Assembly (NCBI GenBank): GCA_963773625.1 | Contig: CAVZCJ010000016.1 | Span: 310,001-374,000 of the forward strand | DNA: 64,000 nucleotides | Origin: DATARH01 sp963773625 | Lineage (GTDB): Bacteria > Pseudomonadota > Alphaproteobacteria > ATCC43930 > CGMCC-115725 | Direction of reading: 5' to 3' | Part shown: positions 37,330 to 46,696 of the stretch, one piece after another | How the letters are laid out: each line of letters begins with the position of its first letter | Position numbering within the stretch: position 1 is the stretch's first letter | Made by a program: the position numbers and the translations under genes | Notes under the pieces: model-generated | Databases searched by the model: none | What the model saw: the letters and a program-made list of their open reading frames with translations, nothing else | Told to the model about the DNA's origin: nothing

Positions 37330-38776
37330 CTATCGACCGGCCGGTGTTTGCGCGGGATGGCCGCTAACCTCGGCGCCGTCGCCCTCGCCCAGCCGCAGGA
37401 AGCCGATCGTCGAGGCCAGCGGCACCAGCGCGATCAGCACGAAAACCAGTCGGAAATCGCCGACCGTCACATGCTCGCCGCCGGCGACAATCGCCAGGAG
37501 GGCCGCGCCGAACGCCACTCCGAAACCGCGCGCCAATTGCTGGAACACACCGCTGACGCTGGTGCTGCGCGACAACAGCGGCGAGGGCACGTCGGCGAAG
37601 CTGATCGTGTTTAGCGCCAGGTACTGGATGCTGCGCACGCAGCCCGAGGCCAGCACGCAGGTGACGACGATCCACACCGGCGTCTCGGCGCTGAGCAGCG
37701 CGAAAATCGCGGTCACCGCCGCCGCGCCGACCGCGCCCAGCACTAGCGTCCAGCGGAAGCCCAGCCAGCGCAGGATAGAGCGCGAGCCGGTGCGCACCAG
37801 CATCGCGCCGAGGGTCGAGGAAAAGGTCAGCGAGCCCGCCCGCATCGGGCTCAGGCCGTAACCGACCTGGAACAGGAGCGGCAGCATGAACGGGGTCGCG
37901 TCGAGCCCCATCCGGCACAACCCGCCAGTCACCGTGCCGACCCGAAACGTCTTGATCTTCAGGAGGTTGAGGTCGAGTACCGGGGCCGCGCTGTTCCGCG
38001 CGTGGCGGACATAGACGTAGAAGATCGCGAACGAGATCGGAAAGAACATCCCGCCGACCCAGGGCGCGATGATCGGCCGGCCGAGGTTTTCGATCGCGAA
38101 CTCGAACATGAAAAGGCCGATCGCGGCGATGAAGAACCCGCCGACATCGAAGCGGGTCGGCGCCGGGGCGCGGAAATTCTCGAACATCAGGAAGCCGAGC
38201 ACCGCGCCGATGATCCCCATCGGGATGTTGAGGTAGAACACCCAGCGCCACGACGCGTAGGCGGTGAGAAACCCGCCGACGATAGGGCCGCACTGTCGGC
38301 CCGATCATCGCTGGGATGGTCATCCAGTTCATTGCCGAGACCAGGCTCGCCCGCGGAAAGCTGCGCAACAGGATGAGCCGCCCCACCGGCGTCATCATCG
38401 CCCCGCCGAACCCCTGGATGACGCGAAATCCGATCAGCATCGGCAGGTTCGTCGAGAGGCCGCACAGCGCCGACCCGGCGGCGAAGATAAGCACCGCGGC
38501 GCAAAATACATGGCGGGTGCCGAGCCGGTCGGCGATCCAGCCGCTCACCGGAATGAACACCGCAAGGCTCAACAAGTAGCTGGCGATTACCAGGTTGAGG
38601 CGCAGAGGATTCTCGCCGAGGCTTTTCGCCATCGCCGGGATCGACACCGCGATCATCGTCGAATCGAGCCCCTCCATGAAGAACGCGCAGCCAACGATGA
38701 GCGGGATCACCACGCGTAGCCGCGGCACGCTCGCCGGAGGGGGAAGGGCCGCTTGGCTCACGTTGACCTTATACAT
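37330..38776 (-). CDS. DHA2-family MFS multidrug transporter (EmrB-like), one apparent frameshift
   Basis: About 481 residues with 14 expected membrane segments. The N-terminal part has EGLDSTMIAVSIPAMAKSLG, SYLLSLAVFIPVSGWIADRLG and RVIQGFGGAMMTPVGR, all DHA2/EmrB motifs. The frame breaks near 38290 after TIPAMIGPTV. The expected GPIVGGFLTAYASWRWVFY motif and the rest to the stop at 37330 lie in the next frame. Removing one base restores it. Start ATG 38776 (MYKVNVSQAAL). Exports hydrophobic compounds; substrate unknown. Confidence 0.82.
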
Positions 38777-38870
38777 GCCCTTGGCCGGGCGTGACCCACC
38801 ATCCAGGAATTTTTCGGCTCCTCCGCGTGCCGCTTGGGACAAGTCGCGGCGGAGCGGACTACCTTACCGC

Positions 38871-39419
38871 ATGGCTAAGGACGGCATCGATACCGCGCTG
38901 ATCGAGCGCTGGGCGCTGCATTATCTCGGCCGCTATGCGAGTTCGGCCGAGAATTTGCGCCGCGTGTTGTCGCGCCGCGCCCGCCGCCGCCTTGACGACG
39001 ACCGCGAGGCGCTGACCGAGGTGAGGGGCGCTCATCGACGCACTGGTCGCGCGTTACCGAGGAATCGGGCCTTGTCGATGACGCGGCTTATGCCGGCGCG
39101 CAGGCACGCGCACGGCTGCGGCGTGGCCAATCGCTGCGCACGATCCGCGTTGGGTTGGCGGCTAAGGGGGTAGGGGCAGACGATGCGGCTGCGGCCCTTG
39201 AAGCGCTCCGCGATGAGGCCGGTGACCCCGATCTCGCGGCAGCTTGCGCCTTTGCCCGCCGCCGCCGGCTTGGGCCTTATCGTCGCGGCGGGAGTCGATC
39301 GCGCCAAGGAGCTGGCGGCTTTCGCCCGGGCTGGATTTTCGCGCGAAGCGGCGCAGGCGGTGCTCACCTGCGCCGATCCGGACGAGGCCGAGACGCTGGC
39401 AAAGGGGGAGGCCGGTTGA
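38871..39419 (+). pseudogene. recX: RecX regulatory protein gene with three apparent frameshifts
   Basis: RecX limits RecA activity. Pieces in successive frames match the family in order: ALHYLGRYASSAENLRRVLSRR, then VDDAAYAGAQARARLRRGQSL and ACAFARRRRLGPYR, then AKELAAFARAGFSREAAQAVL. Breaks are near 39026 (GGGG), 39061 (GG) and 39291 (GGG). Deleting one G at each gives an uninterrupted protein of about 181 residues with YRESGLVDDAAY across the second site. It is either a decayed gene or, given the pattern elsewhere, three base-calling errors. Confidence 0.7.
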
Positions 39420-39428
39420 CCAAATTCC

Positions 39429-39540
39429 GTCCGTCGAGGCCTCGTTGCGCGAGGCACCTCAGGATGAGGGGCGTCGTGAAAGCCCTGCTCCGCCCTTTCT
39501 GATCCTGAGGAGCGGGCGGAGCCGCGTATCGAAGAACGTG
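39429..39540. repeat. Palindromic intergenic repeat, family B (copy 1)
   Basis: Contains GAGGCCTCG, CCTCAGGA (39457-39464) and TCCTGAGG (39503-39510) as an inverted pair. The same phrases appear in opposite orientation at 63441-63552. It lies between damaged recX and the PaiB-like gene. Confidence 0.75.
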
Positions 39541-39567
39541 AACCGCGCCTTGCCGCACGAAGGGGGA

Positions 39568-40194
39568 TTAGCGCGTTTCTCGCTCCCGCATCAGCTGGGC
39601 GACGCCGTGCGAGTCCGTGTCGTCGCGCGCCTCGAGCGCGGCGACGATGCGCGGCCGATCTTCGGCCGGACGGTTCTGGCTGAGCTTGAACTTGCCTTCG
39701 AGGCGCGCGACCGCGATCTCGAAACCGAGAATACCGCCCATCATCGCATCGAGAAACGGTTCGGGCTGGTCCTGCATCCGCCATGGCGCCGCCTCGCGCG
39801 CCTCGTGGCGTTCCGACAGCCGCTGCAAGAAGGCGCGCAGCCATTCCTTGTCGGGGATCGCCCGTGGGATGCCGTAAGCATGAACGCTGGCGTAGTTCCA
39901 GGTTGGCACGGCAGGGCCGGCCGTATACCAGCTCGGGGAGATATAGGCGTGCGGTCCCCAGAACACGGCCAGCGCCTCACGCCCGGCATAAATGTCAAGG
40001 CACTGCGGGTTGCCGCAGGCGAGATGCCCCTGCAGGTAGAGCGTGCCGTCGCGGCGCTCGGCGAGAATTGGCACCTGGCTGGCGATCATCCCGGTTTCAC
40101 CATGAGTCGTCAGGAGCGCGAAATCATGTCGCGAGATATGCTCGAGCAGCACCTCCTCACGCGTCTCGGTGAAATGCGGCGGCAGATAGACCAC
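39568..40194 (-). CDS. PaiB-family FMN-binding protein
   Basis: 208 residues. VYLPPHFTETREEVLLEHI at the N-terminus, HLACGNPQCLDIYAGREALAVFWGPHAYISPSWY and VPTWNYASVHAYG are PaiB/pyridoxamine-oxidase-like signatures. Bacillus PaiB is a negative regulator linked to sporulation and protease genes; here the role is unknown and may be enzymatic. The GTG at 40194 is chosen because family members start just before YLPPHF and the gene then follows lysE by 4 bp. Confidence 0.82.
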   Translation of the reverse strand: MVYLPPHFTETREEVLLEHISRHDFALLTTHGETGMIASQVPILAERRDGTLYLQGHLACGNPQCLDIYAGREALAVFWGPHAYISPSWYTAGPAVPTWNYASVHAYGIPRAIPDKEWLRAFLQRLSERHEAREAAPWRMQDQPEPFLDAMMGGILGFEIAVARLEGKFKLSQNRPAEDRPRIVAALEARDDTDSHGVAQLMRERETR

Positions 40195-40198
40195 GGAT

Positions 40199-40834
40199 TC
40201 AAACCCACCAGTGTTCGATAAGCAAGCTGCCGAGCAGCGCCACTCCGGCGGCGACGAGGATGCCGCCGGAGCCCCGATTGATCCACACCAGGTGCTCGCG
40301 CTGGAAGGCCATGCGCAGCACACCGGCCCCAGCGACGAGTCCAACCCACCAGATGAACGAGCCCAGCCACACGCCTGCGACGAGGATCGCGGCGTGCACC
40401 ATTGTCGCTTCGTCGCCGGTGAAGCCGATCGCGCCGAAAATCGCGAGGAACGACAGGATCGTCACCGGGTTGGTGATGGTCAGCGCAAAGGTCGAGGCGA
40501 AATCGCCGAACAGGCCCTCGGGGTCGCGGCCGGACCGGACGCGCGCTGTCGGGTCGCTCGTCAGCGCGGTGACGCCGACATAGAGCAGAAACGCGGCGGC
40601 GCCGATGCGCAGCCAGTCCTGGTAGTAGAGCAGCGAGTCGGAAATGAAGGTGAGGCCGAACCCGGCTATGATGCCGAAGAACGAGTCCGCTGAGGCCGCC
40701 CCCAACCCAGAGAACAGGCCGGCCAACCTGCCGTCGAGAATCGTTCGGCGGATGCATAAGACGCCGACAGGGCCGACGGGGACAGCGATGACAATGCCGA
40801 CCAGCATCCCCTTGAGCAAAAAGCCGATCAGCAT
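40199..40834 (-). CDS. LysE/RhtB-family amino-acid exporter
   Basis: 211 residues with about six hydrophobic segments. MLVGIVIAVPVGPVGVLCIRR carries the conserved G-x-x-x-GP motif of the family, and ALTITNPVTILSFLAIFGAIG is the second signature. It exports amino acids or derivatives; substrate unknown. The paiB-like gene follows immediately. Divergent from glutathione peroxidase. Confidence 0.85.
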   Translation of the reverse strand: MLIGFLLKGMLVGIVIAVPVGPVGVLCIRRTILDGRLAGLFSGLGAASADSFFGIIAGFGLTFISDSLLYYQDWLRIGAAAFLLYVGVTALTSDPTARVRSGRDPEGLFGDFASTFALTITNPVTILSFLAIFGAIGFTGDEATMVHAAILVAGVWLGSFIWWVGLVAGAGVLRMAFQREHLVWINRGSGGILVAAGVALLGSLLIEHWWV

Positions 40835-41014
40835 CCCTGTTCAATCCTCGGTACGAGCTGCCGCAGTCTCGGCGATGCGCCGCCTGCGTGCAATGGAAAT
40901 GCCGCGATGAGCAGGCGCCACCTGCATCGCCGAGAGAATCGCGTTATGCTCGGCGGCGTGACGGGGAATCGCTTCGCTTCCCGCCGCTGGTAACCGCACC
41001 CCATGAGGTCGCCG

Positions 41015-41500
41015 ATGCCGAACAGTGCGTATGGTTTCGAATTCGCCGGTATCGACGGTGGCGCGTTGCCGCTTTCGGCGTGGAAAGGTCATCCGGTGCT
41101 TGTGGTCAACACCGCCTCGTTCTGCGGCTACACCCCGCAATACCGCGATCTCGAGGCGCTATGGCGGCAATACCGCGACCGCGGCCTCATTGTGCTTGGC
41201 GTTCCGTCGAACGATTTCGGGGCGCAGGAGCCGGGCAGTGCCGTCGAGATCAAGGATTTCTGCGAGACCAACTACCAGGTCGATTTCCCGCTGACCGAAA
41301 AGGTCCGGGTGGTCGGCGGAAACGCTCACCCCTTTTATCGCTGGGTCGCCGAGACGCTGGGCGAGGGCGCAGCGCCGCGCTGGAATTTCCACAAATATTT
41401 GATTGGGCCGGACGGCGAGTTGGCAGGCGCCTGGCCATCGTCAGTGCGCCCGGGCGATGCCGCGATCACGCAAGAGATCGAGAAGGCGCTGGCGAAATAG
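41015..41500 (+). CDS. Glutathione peroxidase family protein
   Basis: About 161 residues. VLVVNTASFCGYTPQYRDLE holds the peroxidatic Cys, GVPSNDFGAQEPGS matches the usual FPCNQFGxQEPG but lacks the resolving Cys there, and WNFHKYLIGPDG gives the catalytic Trp-Asn. It reduces peroxides with thioredoxin or glutathione. ATG 41015 has GAGG 8 bases upstream and is preferred to ATG 41003. Transcribed toward the ABC operon 18 bp away. Confidence 0.9.
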   Translation: MPNSAYGFEFAGIDGGALPLSAWKGHPVLVVNTASFCGYTPQYRDLEALWRQYRDRGLIVLGVPSNDFGAQEPGSAVEIKDFCETNYQVDFPLTEKVRVVGGNAHPFYRWVAETLGEGAAPRWNFHKYLIGPDGELAGAWPSSVRPGDAAITQEIEKALAK

Positions 41501-41518
41501 CTCCGTCCCTTTCCGCGC

Positions 41519-42493
41519 ATGCTCGATATCCGCAATCTTCGCAAGAATTTCGGCCATTTGGTGGCGGTCGACGACGTGTCGTTCAGCGTCAAGCAGGGCG
41601 AGGTGCTGGGATTTCTCGGCCCCAACGGCGCCGGCAAGTCGACGACGATGAAAATGGCGACCGGGTTTCTCGCCCCGACATCCGGCACCGCGATCGTCTG
41701 CGGCCACGATATCCTGACCCAGCCCCTGGCCGCCAAGCGGCAGTTCGGCTATTTGCCGGAAGGCGCGCCGGCTTACCCCGATATGATCGTCGCCGACTTC
41801 CTGCATTTCATCGCCCATATCCGTGGCTACCAAGGCGCCGAGGCTCGGGAGCGCACCAATCACATCGTCGAGCTGGTGCATCTGAACGAGGTCTACGACC
41901 AGCGCATCGAGACGCTGTCCAAGGGCTATCGCCGCCGCGTCGGCGTCGCGCAGGCGCTGATCCATGATCCGCCGGTGGTGATACTCGACGAGCCGACCGA
42001 CGGTCTCGACCCCAATCAGAAGCACGAAATGCGCCGCATCATCGCGGCGATGCGGCCGAAAAAGGCGATCGTCATCTCGACGCATCTCCTCGAGGAGGTC
42101 GAGGCGGTGTGCACCCGCGCGGTCATCATCGCCAAGGGCCGTCTCCTCGCCGACAGCACCCCGGCGCAGCTGGCCGCGCGCTCGCGCTACCACAATTCGG
42201 TGCGCTTGCGAGCCGCGCCGGAAAGCCTCGCCAAAATCCGCGCCGATCTCGACCGGCTCGACGATGTCGACGCGGTCGAAATCGCGGGGGACGACGACCC
42301 GGGGACGCTGCTCGTCTTCGCCCGCGAGGGCCGGTCGATCGCCGACGACATTGCCGAGCTCGCCCGGGCGCGGCGCTGGAAGCTCGCCGGGATGAGCGTC
42401 GAGCGCGGACGGCTAGACGACGTCTTCCGGGCGATCACCGCGCCGGAGGGCGGGCCGCGTGCGCCGAGGGATCTTCCTAAAGTCACGCATTAG
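41519..42493 (+). CDS. ABC transporter ATP-binding protein (GldA-like)
   Basis: 324 residues. GPNGAGKSTT (Walker A), the signature LSKGYRRRVGVAQAL, VVILDEPTDGLDPNQ (Walker B) and ISTHLLEEVEAVC (H-loop). The C-terminal domain is of the NatA/GldA type. First gene of a seven-gene block with a permease, a GldG-like protein and a DUF4340 protein, i.e. a Gld-type system of unknown substrate outside Bacteroidetes. ATG 41519. Confidence 0.9.
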   Translation: MLDIRNLRKNFGHLVAVDDVSFSVKQGEVLGFLGPNGAGKSTTMKMATGFLAPTSGTAIVCGHDILTQPLAAKRQFGYLPEGAPAYPDMIVADFLHFIAHIRGYQGAEARERTNHIVELVHLNEVYDQRIETLSKGYRRRVGVAQALIHDPPVVILDEPTDGLDPNQKHEMRRIIAAMRPKKAIVISTHLLEEVEAVCTRAVIIAKGRLLADSTPAQLAARSRYHNSVRLRAAPESLAKIRADLDRLDDVDAVEIAGDDDPGTLLVFAREGRSIADDIAELARARRWKLAGMSVERGRLDDVFRAITAPEGGPRAPRDLPKVTH

Positions 42494-42495
42494 CG

Positions 42496-43248
42496 TTGGA
42501 CATCAAGACTTTGATTCATAACATCTCGATCATCTGCCGCCGTGAGTTGGCCGGCTACTTTGCGACGCCGCTCGCCTATGTGTTCATCGTCATCTTTCTC
42601 GTGCTCGCCGGAGTATTGACCTTTTTCGTCGGCGATTTCTTCGAGCGCGGCCAGGCCGATCTGCAATCTTTTTTTACGTTCCACCCCTGGCTCTATTTGA
42701 TGCTGATCCCGGCCGTTTCGATGCGGCTGTGGGCCGAGGAGCGCAAGAGCGGCACGATCGAATTGTTCCTCACCCTGCCGATCCGCCTCTCCGAGGCGGT
42801 GCTGGGGAAATTCCTCGCCGCATGGCTTTTCATCGGGATTGCGTTGGCGCTGACCTTCCCGTTCTGGCTGACCGTGCTGTTCCTCGGCAATCCCGATAAC
42901 GGGGTCATCGTCGCCAGCTATCTCGGCAGCTGGCTCATGGCAGGGGCTATCCTGGCGATCGGCGCCGCGGTCTCGGCCATAACCAAGAACCAGATCGTCG
43001 CCTTTATCGTCACCGCCTCGCTGGTTTTCGTGCTGATCGCGGCGGGAACGCCCACCGTGATGGGCTTGTTCGAAGGCTGGGCATCGGAAGCGGTGATCCA
43101 TGCCGTCGCCGGGGCGAGCCTTTTCGGCCATTTCACAGCGATCACCCGCGGCGTTCTCGACTTGCCGGACCTCATCTATTTCGTGTCGTTGATCGTCGCC
43201 TTTCTTGGCGCCAACGCCGTCATCATCGACTTGATGAAGGCCGATTGA
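42496..43248 (+). CDS. ABC-2 type permease (GldF-like)
   Basis: 250 residues with six hydrophobic segments. The RRELAGYFATPLAYVFIVIFL start and the RLWAEERKSGTIELFLTLP motif are typical of GldF/NosY-type ABC-2 permeases. It starts at TTG 42496, 3 bp after the ATPase gene, and is followed 2 bp later by the GldG-like gene, so the three are surely cotranscribed. It forms the membrane channel of the transporter. Confidence 0.88.
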   Translation: MDIKTLIHNISIICRRELAGYFATPLAYVFIVIFLVLAGVLTFFVGDFFERGQADLQSFFTFHPWLYLMLIPAVSMRLWAEERKSGTIELFLTLPIRLSEAVLGKFLAAWLFIGIALALTFPFWLTVLFLGNPDNGVIVASYLGSWLMAGAILAIGAAVSAITKNQIVAFIVTASLVFVLIAAGTPTVMGLFEGWASEAVIHAVAGASLFGHFTAITRGVLDLPDLIYFVSLIVAFLGANAVIIDLMKAD

Positions 43249-43249
43249 G

Positions 43250-45112
43250 ATGCGTCGCTTCCGGCGGATCGGGCGGGGAATGCGGTCGCGCGCCGGGCGA
43301 GCGGTCATCGCGCTGCTCTGCATCCTGGTGATGCTGGCCGCCGCTAACATCGTCGCGGCGCGCTATGCCTCGTCGCGGCTCGACCTGACGCAGGAGCATC
43401 TCTACACGCTCGCCGCCGGCACGCGGCAGACCCTCGCCAAGATCGAGGAGCCGATTACGCTGCGCTTCTATTACTCGGCGCGGCTGGGCGACGAAGTGCC
43501 GGCCTACGGCGTCTATGCTCAGCGCGTCCGCGAGCTGCTCGATCAATATGTCGCTGCCGCGAAGGGTAAGATACGCCTCGAGGTTTACGACCCGCTGCCC
43601 TATTCCGACGCCGAGGACCGCGCGGTCGCCTATGGGCTGCAGCCTGCGCCGCTCAATGACCGCGGCGAGGCGGTCTATTTCGGCCTCGCCGGCACCAACT
43701 CGACCGACGACCAGCAAATCGTCGCTTTCTTCAATCCCGAGCGCGAGCGCTTTCTCGAATACGATTTGACCCGGCTCGTCCACGCGCTCGCCTTTCCCAA
43801 GCGCACGATCGTCGGGCTGATGACGGCGCTGCCGCTCGGCGGCGACACGTCGGCGCCGATCGTCGAGCAGCTCAAGCAGACGGTCGACGTCAAGGATTTA
43901 CCGCTCGATCTCGCCGCGATCCCGCCGGACACCGATGTGCTGCTGGTCGTCCATCCGCAGGAGTTGCCGGAGCGGACCCAGTTCGCGATCGACCAGTACG
44001 TGCTCAAGGGCGGCAAGGCGCTGATCTTCGTCGATCCTTATTCGGAGGCGCAGGCGGCGTTGCCGGGCGCGGCCGGCAAGTCGATGGCGAGCGGCCTCGA
44101 CCGCCTGTTCACGGCCTGGGGCTTTAAGCTCGTGCCCGACATCGTCGTGGGCGACCGCCGCGCCGCGCGCCGGGTGGCCGTTCCGGTGGCGGGCCGTGGC
44201 TCGCAGGCAATGGATTACGTTGCCTGGCTCAACCTGCAAACCGATAACCTCAGTCGCGACGATCCGATCACCGCCGATCTGTCGACGGTCGCGATGGCGA
44301 CCGCCGGCATCCTGCAACCGATCGAGGGCGCGGCGACGAAGTTCGACCCGTTGATCCAGACCTCGGCCGAGGCCGAGCAGATCCCCGCCGACAAGATCAA
44401 GGGCCTCCCCGATGTCGGCGAGTTGCTCGCCCATTTTCGCCCCGACGGACGGCGCTACGTCCTGGCGGCTCACATCACCGGCAATGTGGCGACCGCCTTC
44501 CCCGACGGCGCCCCGAAAGACGCGGCGCCGGGCGAGCCCCTCAAGGAATCGAAGCAGCCGATCAATGTCGTCGTGGTCGCCGACACCGACATGCTCGACG
44601 CGCGTTTCTGGGCGCAATCGCGCGACTTCTTCGGCCGGCAGGTCATCGTGCCGCTCGCCAACAATGCCGACTTCCTCGCCGACGCGGTTGAGGTGCTGGC
44701 CGGCGGGCAGGACCTTGTCGATCTCAGGAGTCGCGGCACGATCGCCCGGCCGTTCGAGGTGGTTGAGCGCATCCAGCGCGCGGCCGATGATCGTTTCGCC
44801 GCCCAGCAGCGAGCGCTCGAGGAAAAGGTCAAACAGGCCGAGGCTCAGCTGCGCAAGCTGACCGCCGGCGATACCGGCGCCGGAGCGCCCGTCGCCGACC
44901 AGAGCAAGCAGATCGAGGCGATCCGCGCCGATCTGATCGAGAGCCGGCGCCAGCTCCGCCAGGTGCAGGCGGCGCTGCGCAGCGACATCGAGCATCTGAA
45001 GGTGATGCTCGAATTCTTCGATATCGCGCTGGTCCCGATCATTGTTGCCGTCGCCGCTCTGTTGATGGCGGCTCTGCGGCGGGCTCGCCGCAGTGGCGTG
45101 AGTGAAGCGTGA
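43250..45112 (+). CDS. GldG-like ABC-associated protein
   Basis: 620 residues. One N-terminal TM segment (about 18-37) is followed by the GldG-type region LDLTQEHLYTLAAGTRQTLAKIEEPITLRFYYS, a long periplasmic domain with VVHPQELPERTQFAIDQYVLKGGKALIFVDP, a coiled coil (about 530-585) and one C-terminal TM segment. This matches DUF4350/ABC_transp_aux proteins paired with GldA/GldF. It may link ATP hydrolysis to an extracytoplasmic function. ATG 43250. Its TGA shares a base with the next start. Confidence 0.85.
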   Translation: MRRFRRIGRGMRSRAGRAVIALLCILVMLAAANIVAARYASSRLDLTQEHLYTLAAGTRQTLAKIEEPITLRFYYSARLGDEVPAYGVYAQRVRELLDQYVAAAKGKIRLEVYDPLPYSDAEDRAVAYGLQPAPLNDRGEAVYFGLAGTNSTDDQQIVAFFNPERERFLEYDLTRLVHALAFPKRTIVGLMTALPLGGDTSAPIVEQLKQTVDVKDLPLDLAAIPPDTDVLLVVHPQELPERTQFAIDQYVLKGGKALIFVDPYSEAQAALPGAAGKSMASGLDRLFTAWGFKLVPDIVVGDRRAARRVAVPVAGRGSQAMDYVAWLNLQTDNLSRDDPITADLSTVAMATAGILQPIEGAATKFDPLIQTSAEAEQIPADKIKGLPDVGELLAHFRPDGRRYVLAAHITGNVATAFPDGAPKDAAPGEPLKESKQPINVVVVADTDMLDARFWAQSRDFFGRQVIVPLANNADFLADAVEVLAGGQDLVDLRSRGTIARPFEVVERIQRAADDRFAAQQRALEEKVKQAEAQLRKLTAGDTGAGAPVADQSKQIEAIRADLIESRRQLRQVQAALRSDIEHLKVMLEFFDIALVPIIVAVAALLMAALRRARRSGVSEA

Positions 45113-46119
45113 TGCAACGCCGCACCTTCAACCTGCTCCTCGCCGGTGCTGGCGTCTCGGTCGCAGCAGCCGGCGTTGCACTTGCTACCGGCGACCGCTA
45201 CGTCAGCCCGGCGCCGCTCGGACGGCGGGCGCTACCCGATCTTGCCGGCAAGCTCAACGACCTCGCGTGGATCCGCATTTCCCGTGGCGCGATGACGATC
45301 AACTTCAACCTTATTGCCGGCCACTGGGCGGTCGTCGAGAAGGGTAACTACCCGGCGGCCGAGGATCGGCTGCGCAAGTTGTTGGGTACGCTTGCCGTCG
45401 TGGAGCTGGTCGAGCCTAAAACCGACCGCGCCGAACTTCTGCCGCGCCTCGACCTCGACGATCCCGCCAACGGCAAGTCGACCCTGGTGGCGCTGCAGGA
45501 TCGCGCGGGAGCTAGTGCTGGGCAGCTCATTATCGGCCGGCCCCGGCCCAGCAGCCTCGGCGGCGGCGCTGCCGGGGTCTATGTCCGCATGCCAACGACC
45601 GATCAGGCTTGGCTGGCGCGGGGTTCGTTCGACCTCTCGGGCGGCGTGCTCGACTGGATCGACCGCCAGATCATCGACCTCCCGGCCGCGAATGTTGCCT
45701 CGATTGTCCTGACCGCGCCGGACGGCGCCGCGACCGTGCTCACCCGCGCCGCGCCGGACGCCGCGTTCGCCCTCGAAGGCGCGGCGACCCCGCTTGACCC
45801 GAAGACCGTGGCTTTGCTTTCCGGCGCGCTAACCGCGCTCGAGCTCGACGACGTCAAGCCGGCGGCCGAGCTGCCGGTCCCGTCGGAGAGGGTCGCTACC
45901 GCCGCGTTCACAGCGTTCGACGGGCCGATCGTTGGGACGCGGCTCTCGCCGCCCGAAGCCGGCGACTGGCTCGCGCTCGATGTCACCGGCTTTGACAAGG
46001 CCGAGGACGAGGCGAATACCCTCAACGCCAAACTGTCGCGCTGGAGCTTCCGCATCGCGCCCGAACGGACGAAGCTGTTGCGCATGACGCTCGCCGACCT
46101 CCAGCCGCACGGATCGTGA
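45112..46119 (+). CDS. DUF4340 domain protein
   Basis: 335 residues. The Arg-rich N-terminus with hydrophobic signal (MQRRTFNLLLAGAGVSVAAA) suggests export, possibly Tat-like although only RR is seen. The rest is a beta-rich DUF4340 protein (HWAVVEKGNYPAAEDRLRKLL, VYVRMPTTDQAWLARG). DUF4340 regularly accompanies Gld-type ABC genes. The start is ATG 45112 or GTG 45109; TGATG overlaps the preceding gene. Confidence 0.85.
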   Translation: MQRRTFNLLLAGAGVSVAAAGVALATGDRYVSPAPLGRRALPDLAGKLNDLAWIRISRGAMTINFNLIAGHWAVVEKGNYPAAEDRLRKLLGTLAVVELVEPKTDRAELLPRLDLDDPANGKSTLVALQDRAGASAGQLIIGRPRPSSLGGGAAGVYVRMPTTDQAWLARGSFDLSGGVLDWIDRQIIDLPAANVASIVLTAPDGAATVLTRAAPDAAFALEGAATPLDPKTVALLSGALTALELDDVKPAAELPVPSERVATAAFTAFDGPIVGTRLSPPEAGDWLALDVTGFDKAEDEANTLNAKLSRWSFRIAPERTKLLRMTLADLQPHGS

Positions 46120-46310
46120 TGGACGAGCTGGTACCCTCGCCCTGCCTCGGCATCTGCATCGTCGACCCGGCGACGCGGCGATGCCGCGGCTGTTTACGCA
46201 CGGTCGACGAGATCACCCGCTGGTACGAGGCGAGCCAGGCCGAGAAACGCGACCTCCTCGCCGCCCTGGCGGCCCGCCGCGCCGCCGCCGCGGCAAAGGG
46301 GGCGAGATGA
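46119..46310 (+). CDS. DUF1289 family small protein
   Basis: 63 residues with four cysteines arranged as in DUF1289: SPCLGICIVDPATRRCRGCLRTVDEI, then WYEASQAEKRDLLA. The Cys pattern suggests a zinc or Fe-S site. The ATG shares its A with the preceding TGA and its own stop overlaps the next ATG (ATGA), so it is embedded in the operon by coupling. Confidence 0.88.
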   Translation: MDELVPSPCLGICIVDPATRRCRGCLRTVDEITRWYEASQAEKRDLLAALAARRAAAAAKGAR

Positions 46311-46669
46311 TGCGGATCCGCGTTCTGCCGATCCTGCTGCTGCTCGCCGGATGCAGCTCGATGAGCCTGCCGGGCTGGCCCAAGCCGGCGCCGGAATCCG
46401 CGGCCACGGTAAGCGCTTGGACCAAGCCCGGCGCCGACGCTGCGACTGTCGACAGCGCCTATACTGAGTGTCTCGCCGCGACCGACGCCGCGACCAAGAC
46501 TGACTTCGACATCGACCAGGACATCGCCGCGAGCCGATCCAGTGACCTGCAGCGTTCCGACTTCGCGCGGACGCAAATGAACCAGGCCCGGGACACCAGC
46601 CGCGACCGCGCTCAGGCGGTACTCTCCTCCTGCATGGAGGCGAAGGGCTTCAGCCCGGCTAGCCGATAG
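46307..46669 (+). CDS. Hypothetical lipoprotein
   Basis: 120 residues. The signal MMRIRVLPILLLLAGCSSMS contains a clear lipobox (LLAGC), so it is a lipid-anchored envelope protein. The mature part is small, hydrophilic and Ala/Asp/Thr-rich with two further Cys (TECLAAT, SSCMEAKGF) that could form a disulfide. It overlaps the DUF1289 gene by 4 bp. No family recognised; probably part of the same operon. Confidence 0.78.
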   Translation: MMRIRVLPILLLLAGCSSMSLPGWPKPAPESAATVSAWTKPGADAATVDSAYTECLAATDAATKTDFDIDQDIAASRSSDLQRSDFARTQMNQARDTSRDRAQAVLSSCMEAKGFSPASR

Positions 46670-46696
46670 CAACAGCCCGAGGACAGTGAAACATCG

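Noticed and set aside
41003..41014. Upstream ATG for glutathione peroxidase
   Set aside because: ATG 41015 has a GAGG ribosome site at the right distance; the upstream ATG has none.
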